Assembly (NCBI GenBank): GCA_943326215.1
Contig: CALPSK010000040.1
Coordinates: forward strand, 1 to 7,016
From: Sediminibacterium ginsengisoli
GTDB taxonomy: Bacteria > Bacteroidota > Bacteroidia > Chitinophagales > Chitinophagaceae
DNA length: 7,016 nt
Direction of reading: 5' to 3'
In this document: positions 6,153 through 7,016 of the stretch, piece after piece
Position numbering within the stretch: position 1 is the stretch's first letter
Layout: the number at the start of each line of letters is the position of its first letter
Translations under genes and position numbers: made by a program
Notes under the pieces: generated by a model
Seen by the model: only the letters and a program-made list of their open reading frames with translations
Told to the model about the DNA's origin: nothing
Databases searched by the model: none

Positions 6153-7016
6153 ATGCTTTCATTTACCGCCCAACAGATTGCTTTACTAATTCAAGGAAAA
6201 ATTGAAGGAGACGCGACTGCCGTGGTAAGAAATTTCGGTAAAATTGAATCGGCCATGCCTGGGGAAATATCTTTTTTAGCCAATCCTAAATACGAAGACT
6301 TCATATACAGCACGAAAGCTTCTGTTATTATCGTCAATGAATCTTTGGTCTTGAAAAAACAAGTAGCTGCAACACTTCTTAGAGTACCCGATGCCTATGC
6401 TGCTTTTGCTACTTTATTAACGAAGTACCAAGAAATGAAAAATGAAAATTTAGTAGGCATTCAATCTCCTTCTTTTATTGCAAGCACTGCTAAGCTTGGT
6501 GAGCATAATTTTGTAGCGGCCTTTGCCTACATTGGCGAAAATGTACAAACAGGAAAGCAAGTAAAAATATTTCCAAACGCAGTCATTGGTGAAAATGTAA
6601 TTATAGGAAATAATGTAACCATACATGCGGGTGTTATTATTTATTCAGATTGTATATTAGGTAATAATATTACTATTCATTCAGGTTCTATAATTGGTAG
6701 CGATGGATTTGGGTTTGCGCCAAAAGCAGATGGAACTTATCAAAAAATTCCACAGTTAGGCAATGTGATTATTGAAGACGATGTTGAAATTGGATCCAAT
6801 ACCACTATTGATAGAGCTACCATTGGTTCGACCATTATTAAAAAAGGCGTGAAGATTGACAACTTAATCCAAATTGCACACAACGTTGAAATAGGAGAAA
6901 ATACGGTTATTGCTGCGCAAGTGGGCATTAGCGGAAGCACCAAGATTGGAAAAGGGGTAATGATGGGTGGCCAGTCTGGCACCATTGGACATATAGTCAT
7001 TGCTGACGGTATAAAA
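6153..7016 (+). CDS. lpxD: UDP-3-O-(3-hydroxyacyl)glucosamine N-acyltransferase LpxD (3' end cut by window edge)
   Basis: Third step of lipid A synthesis: transfers a 3-hydroxyacyl chain from acyl carrier protein to the 2-amino group of UDP-3-O-acylglucosamine, in the cytoplasm. The first 288 residues are present, open to the right edge with no stop; the family is about 340 long, so roughly 50-60 residues are missing. Residues 1-100 form the N-terminal uridine-binding domain ([17 protein letters not shown]; then [11 protein letters not shown] at 37-47). From about 105 on, left-handed beta-helix hexapeptide repeats follow ([16 protein letters not shown] and similar). GSDGFGFAP lies at 182-190. 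The catalytic base is His243 in NLIQIAHNV, as in E. coli His239. No ORF of the usual kind is closed here, so the gene can be missed by simple scans. Downstream genes such as lpxC/fabZ and lpxA would be expected. Confidence 0.96.
   Translation, partial: MLSFTAQQIALLIQGKIEGDATAVVRNFGKIESAMPGEISFLANPKYEDFIYSTKASVIIVNESLVLKKQVAATLLRVPDAYAAFATLLTKYQEMKNENLVGIQSPSFIASTAKLGEHNFVAAFAYIGENVQTGKQVKIFPNAVIGENVIIGNNVTIHAGVIIYSDCILGNNITIHSGSIIGSDGFGFAPKADGTYQKIPQLGNVIIEDDVEIGSNTTIDRATIGSTIIKKGVKIDNLIQIAHNVEIGENTVIAAQVGISGSTKIGKGVMMGGQSGTIGHIVIADGIK

Noticed and set aside
6740..7000. 86-residue open frame on the minus strand inside lpxD
   Set aside because: It mirrors the hexapeptide repeats of lpxD, has low-complexity Pro/Ile/Thr content, and the sense strand clearly encodes LpxD.

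Overview
The window reads as an ordinary chromosomal segment from a member of the Bacteroidota, most likely near the Chitinophagaceae. This rests on four things: AT-rich DNA with A/T-ending codons; no clear Shine-Dalgarno sequences in front of most genes; two divergent promoters carrying the Bacteroidota-type -7 box TAnnTTTG; and the gene neighbours themselves (two clpP paralogues plus clpX; an HD phosphohydrolase directly before lpxD; small conserved proteins typical of the phylum). The family placement comes from remembered protein similarity and was not searched.

Layout. Positions 1-2453 (+) hold a tight Clp cluster: the 3' part of a canonical clpP, a second clpP with an acidic N-terminus, and clpX. 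The gaps are 22 and 3 bp, so one transcript is likely. Positions 2515-2664 (+) encode a 49-residue protein that is easy to miss. It ends 11 bp from the convergent end of a gene on the other strand (2676-3509, -) for a membrane-anchored protein with three ComEA-like helix-hairpin-helix repeats. The 189-bp gap at 3510-3698 contains a two-copy imperfect tandem repeat. Next come two minus-strand genes, read from 4783 down to 3699: a 97-residue conserved hypothetical protein, then a PhnP-like metallo-beta-lactamase-fold hydrolase that appears to start at TTG. A 121-bp divergent promoter region (4784-4904) separates them from a plus-strand pair: an HD-domain phosphohydrolase of the SAMHD1/dGTPase-like type (4905-6128), and lpxD of lipid A synthesis (6153 to the right edge, incomplete).

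How the genes work together. ClpX and the two ClpP subunits form an ATP-driven unfoldase-protease. Both ClpP copies keep the Ser-His-Asp triad, so a mixed ClpP1P2 barrel is plausible. LpxD adds the N-linked acyl chain in lipid A synthesis, which indicates a Gram-negative outer membrane. The HD protein is probably co-transcribed with lpxD, but a functional link is only an inference.

No phage, IS element, CRISPR array, rRNA, tRNA or defence system was seen. No gap between genes exceeds 300 bp. I do not see a clearly new biological system here. The points most worth following are the unequal ClpP pair, the 49-residue ORF after clpX, the tandem repeat, and the paired divergent promoters.
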